Below are positions 4,379-7,107 of a DNA stretch of 7,107 nt, in pieces. A program made the translations under genes and the position numbers. The notes under the pieces are model-generated. The model worked only from the letters and a program-made list of their open reading frames with translations, searched no databases and was not told the DNA's origin. Every line of letters begins with the position of its first letter. Position 1 is the first letter of the stretch. Source of the DNA: an uncultured Archangium sp. (GTDB lineage: Bacteria; Myxococcota; Myxococcia; Myxococcales; Myxococcaceae); the NCBI GenBank assembly GCA_937875615.1, contig CALNBU010000198.1, forward strand, positions 1-7,107, read 5' to 3'.

Positions 4379-7107
4379 ATGAAGCATCAGCGCGTTTCCC
4401 TGTGGTCGCCTGCGGGCGCGGTCCTTCTCTGTCTCGCCCTGTGCGCGTGCCCCGAAGAGAAGCCGCCGCCGGTCGACGCCGGCGTTCCGCGCTGCGAGGT
4501 CGACCTGATGGCCACCGGCTACTTCGCCCGCGAGGGCAGCGGCGCCTCGGCCGCGCGCATCACCAGCGCCGCGCAGTTCATCGGAGGAGAAGGCGCCACC
4601 GCGCGCCTGGGCGACGTGCTGCTGCAGAACGACCGCATCCGCGTGGTCGTCGAACAGCCCACGCGCATGGTCGGCCCCTTCCCCAACGGCGGCGGCATCA
4701 TCGACGCCGACCTCCAGCGCGAGGGCCCCGGCCGCGACATCTTCGGGCGGATGAACCTCATCTACATGTTCGGCCGCATCTCCAGCACCCGCACGGTGGA
4801 GGTGCTGAGCGACGGCAGCGCGGGCGGCCCCGCGGTGGTGGCGGCCACCGGCGTCGACGCGCCACACGACGTGCTGAATCTCCCCATGCTGGTCAACACC
4901 GTGGGCGGGCTGAACGTGTCCTTCGTGGTGGACCCCAGCCAGGCGACGCCGGTGCGCAGCACCACCTACTACGTGCTCTCCCCCGGGGAGCAGCGGGTGC
5001 GGGTGTTGACGGCCTTCTGCAACGACGGCGAGGGCATGGCCCAGCTCCCGCTCATCGAGCTGCTCGATGTGGGCGGCTTCGAGGCCTTCAACCCCGGCCC
5101 CTGCGGCACCGACGGCCTGGGGCTCCCCAAGCTCGACCCCGCGAACGCGCAGTGCCTGTTGGCGCCCTCCAGGTGGTTCGGCGTGCAGGGCGAGGGCCTG
5201 GCCTACGGCGTGCGCTCCATGTCGCTGGCCGACCCCACCAGGCCGGTGGAGGCCAACGCGCTGCTCGGCTACGGCGGCGTCATCGGCTCGGTGGTGGAAG
5301 GTGAGTCGCTCAACGGAGTGCTCAAGTGGAGCGACCCCGCCGCGCGCTCCCGCCCCGGCACCTTCGGCATCCGCGCCGGGGAGTCCCGCGTGTACCTGCG
5401 CGACTTCGTGGTGGGCGAGCACCTCATCGACGTGGCCTCGGTGCTGGCCGCCGCCGACGGCGAGGCGCTGGGTGAGGTGACGGTGACCGCCACGCTGCCC
5501 GGCGGTGCGGCCGCGGCCGGCGCCCGCATCAGCGTGCTCGACGGCGCCGGGACGCTCGTCGGCGTGATGGAGGCCGGCGCCGACGGCCGGACCCGCGGCC
5601 GGCTCAAGCCCGGCACCTGGAAGCTCAGCGCGGCCCTCTTCGGCCGGCTCCTCGGGCCCACGGTGGAGGTGGCGGTGACCGCCGGCGGCCAGCACGAGGT
5701 GCCGCTGGTGCTGGGCGAGGGGCACAGCCTGCGGGTGAACATCAAGGACCCGACGGGCGCGGCCTCGCCGGGCAAGGTGACGGTGCTGTGCGAAGAGGCC
5801 TGCGCCGTCTCGGAGGCCACCTACAAGCGCCACCTGGTGCGTGACACCAACCGCCTGGGCGCCATCACCGTCGGCTTCGCGGGCGTCGACGGCCGGCTCG
5901 ACGCGCTGCTGCCGCCGGGCCGCTACCGGGTGGTGGTGTCCCGCGGGCCCGAGTACTCCACCTGGCCCGACACCTGGCCCACCAGCGGCTTCGCGGTGGA
6001 CCTCTCCGCCGGCGACGCGACGGTGGAGGCGGTGGTGGGCCGCGTGGTGGACACCCCGGGGTGGGTCTCCGCCGACCTGCACGTGCACGCCTGGGCCAGC
6101 TCCGACAGCGCGGTGCCCAACGTCATGCGCGCGCTCAACTTCCTCGGCGAGGGCGTCGACGTGCTCGTCTCCACCGACCACGAGGTCATCACCGACTTCG
6201 CGCCGGCGGTGGAGTCCCTCGGCGCCAGCCACCTCATGGCCACCATGGTGGGCGAAGAAATCACCACCTTCACCCACGGCCACTTCAACGCCTTCCCGCT
6301 CAGCGTCGACCCCACCTCCCCCAACGGCGGCGCCTTCGACCACGCCGGCGGCGAAGAGGGCCCCGAGTACCGCCTGACGCAGCTCTTCCCCGCGGTGAAG
6401 CAGAAGTGGCCCGACGCGGTGGTGCAGCTCAACCACCCGCGCAGCAGCGGCGGCGTGCTGACCCAGCTCCGGGTCGACACCGACACCCTCGCCACCCACA
6501 CCGATCCCCTGACGCTCTCCATGGAGCCCGCGCCGGACGCCACCGCGAATGACACCCGGCTGCTGGGCGACGGCTTCGACGCGGTGGAGGTGGCCAACGG
6601 CCCGACGCCCAACTGGGCGGTGATGAACGACTGGATGACGTTCCTCTCGCGCGGCACGGTGCGCGCGTCGACGGGCGTCTCCGACACCCACGACCCCTTC
6701 AGCGACCAGGGCGGCTACGCGCGCACCTACGCGCAGGTCGACGACGACACCGTGGCCGGCTTCTCTCCCGCGGCGTTCTCCGCGGCGGTGCAGCAGCAGC
6801 GGCTGTACGTCACCAACGGGCCGCTGCTCTCGGTCACCGCGAGGAAGCTCGACGGCGCGGGCCAGCCCACCGGCCCCACCGCGGGCGCCGGCCAGACGCT
6901 GTCCGTGGCCGCTGGCGACAGCGTGGAGGTGACCGTCGACGTGCAGGGGCTCGAGTGGATGGAGCTGGAGCGCGTGGAGCTGTACTCCCACGCGCCCGGC
7001 CGCGAGGCGCACAACGGCGTCTCCAACGAGGCGTGGCCCGAAGGGCGCATCCACACCGTGCGGACGGTGACGCCCGGCGCGGCGCCGCTCGAGCCGGTGC
7101 GCGGCCC
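4379..7107 (+). CDS. CehA/McbA-family PHP-domain metallohydrolase lipoprotein (3' end cut by window edge)
   Basis: A frame from ATG 4379 open to the right edge (909 residues). The N-terminus (K2, R5, hydrophobic AGAVLLCLALCAC) looks like a lipoprotein signal with Cys24 (LCAC) as likely lipidation site, then a Pro-rich linker. Residues about 35-350 form a beta-rich domain I cannot name. About 366-444 resembles a carboxypeptidase-regulatory-like fold, and about 447-555 is a second beta domain. The PHP metallohydrolase domain follows, with all expected metal ligands: ADLHVHAW (His568, His570), STDHE (Asp600, His601), GEE (Glu626/627), THGHFNAFPL (His633, His635), QLNHPR (His686) and SDTHDP (Asp769, His771). 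YVTNGPLL (from 810) is a hallmark of the CehA/McbA group, named for a carbaryl hydrolase; the substrate here is unknown. Several Cys (39 and pairs later) fit an extracytoplasmic location. It lies 86 bases after the propeller gene and has no obvious Shine-Dalgarno. Confidence 0.88.
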   Translation, partial: MKHQRVSLWSPAGAVLLCLALCACPEEKPPPVDAGVPRCEVDLMATGYFAREGSGASAARITSAAQFIGGEGATARLGDVLLQNDRIRVVVEQPTRMVGPFPNGGGIIDADLQREGPGRDIFGRMNLIYMFGRISSTRTVEVLSDGSAGGPAVVAATGVDAPHDVLNLPMLVNTVGGLNVSFVVDPSQATPVRSTTYYVLSPGEQRVRVLTAFCNDGEGMAQLPLIELLDVGGFEAFNPGPCGTDGLGLPKLDPANAQCLLAPSRWFGVQGEGLAYGVRSMSLADPTRPVEANALLGYGGVIGSVVEGESLNGVLKWSDPAARSRPGTFGIRAGESRVYLRDFVVGEHLIDVASVLAAADGEALGEVTVTATLPGGAAAAGARISVLDGAGTLVGVMEAGADGRTRGRLKPGTWKLSAALFGRLLGPTVEVAVTAGGQHEVPLVLGEGHSLRVNIKDPTGAASPGKVTVLCEEACAVSEATYKRHLVRDTNRLGAITVGFAGVDGRLDALLPPGRYRVVVSRGPEYSTWPDTWPTSGFAVDLSAGDATVEAVVGRVVDTPGWVSADLHVHAWASSDSAVPNVMRALNFLGEGVDVLVSTDHEVITDFAPAVESLGASHLMATMVGEEITTFTHGHFNAFPLSVDPTSPNGGAFDHAGGEEGPEYRLTQLFPAVKQKWPDAVVQLNHPRSSGGVLTQLRVDTDTLATHTDPLTLSMEPAPDATANDTRLLGDGFDAVEVANGPTPNWAVMNDWMTFLSRGTVRASTGVSDTHDPFSDQGGYARTYAQVDDDTVAGFSPAAFSAAVQQQRLYVTNGPLLSVTARKLDGAGQPTGPTAGAGQTLSVAAGDSVEVTVDVQGLEWMELERVELYSHAPGREAHNGVSNEAWPEGRIHTVRTVTPGAAPLEPVRG

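Noticed and set aside
4402..6552. Plus-strand open frames in other phases within the lipoprotein gene (4402-5304, 5067-5480, 5841-6377, 6061-6552)
   Set aside because: They give Arg/Pro/Thr-rich repetitive strings; the frame from 4379 is continuous and carries the domain motifs.
4265..7054. A 929-codon open frame on the minus strand
   Set aside because: It lies antisense to the PHP lipoprotein. Its product is a His/Gly/Ala/Val/Arg-rich low-complexity string without motifs, as expected when GC-rich third positions suppress stops. The plus-strand frame carries clear metal-site motifs.

Overview
The window is very GC-rich, and G/C dominates third codon positions, so long open frames also appear antisense to, and out of phase with, the real genes. 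Together with a CehA/McbA-type metallohydrolase lipoprotein and an extracytoplasmic PQQ-like propeller, this suggests a myxobacterium-like (Myxococcota) chromosome. No marker gene is present, so the taxonomy is an inference. I see no tRNA, rRNA, CRISPR array, insertion sequence or phage gene.

Layout. Two genes on the minus strand (about 1-1355) form a probable operon: an HxlR-family regulator with a C-terminal Cys-rich extension, then after 28 bases a CitE/HpcH-like aldolase-family protein (DUF6986 type) that runs off the left edge. A short divergent region (1356-1411) holds the regulator's strong ribosome binding site and overlapping GAAC/GTTC inverted repeats that could be its operator. From 1412 rightward all genes are on the plus strand: a SnoaL/NTF2-like small protein, a TesB-type acyl-CoA thioesterase II whose reading frame breaks near the 3' end, a putatively exported PQQ-like beta-propeller protein, and a large PHP-domain lipoprotein of the CehA/McbA family that runs off the right edge.

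How the genes fit together. The HxlR regulator most likely controls itself, the aldolase-like gene and the divergent NTF2-like gene. The thioesterase and propeller genes are close together, but their functions give no clear shared pathway. The propeller and the lipoprotein are both predicted to act outside the cytoplasm. I see no well-supported multi-gene novel system. The points most worth a second look are the broken tesB frame, which cuts off the catalytic glutamine; an apparent short in-frame loss in the propeller; and the multi-domain PHP lipoprotein of unknown substrate.
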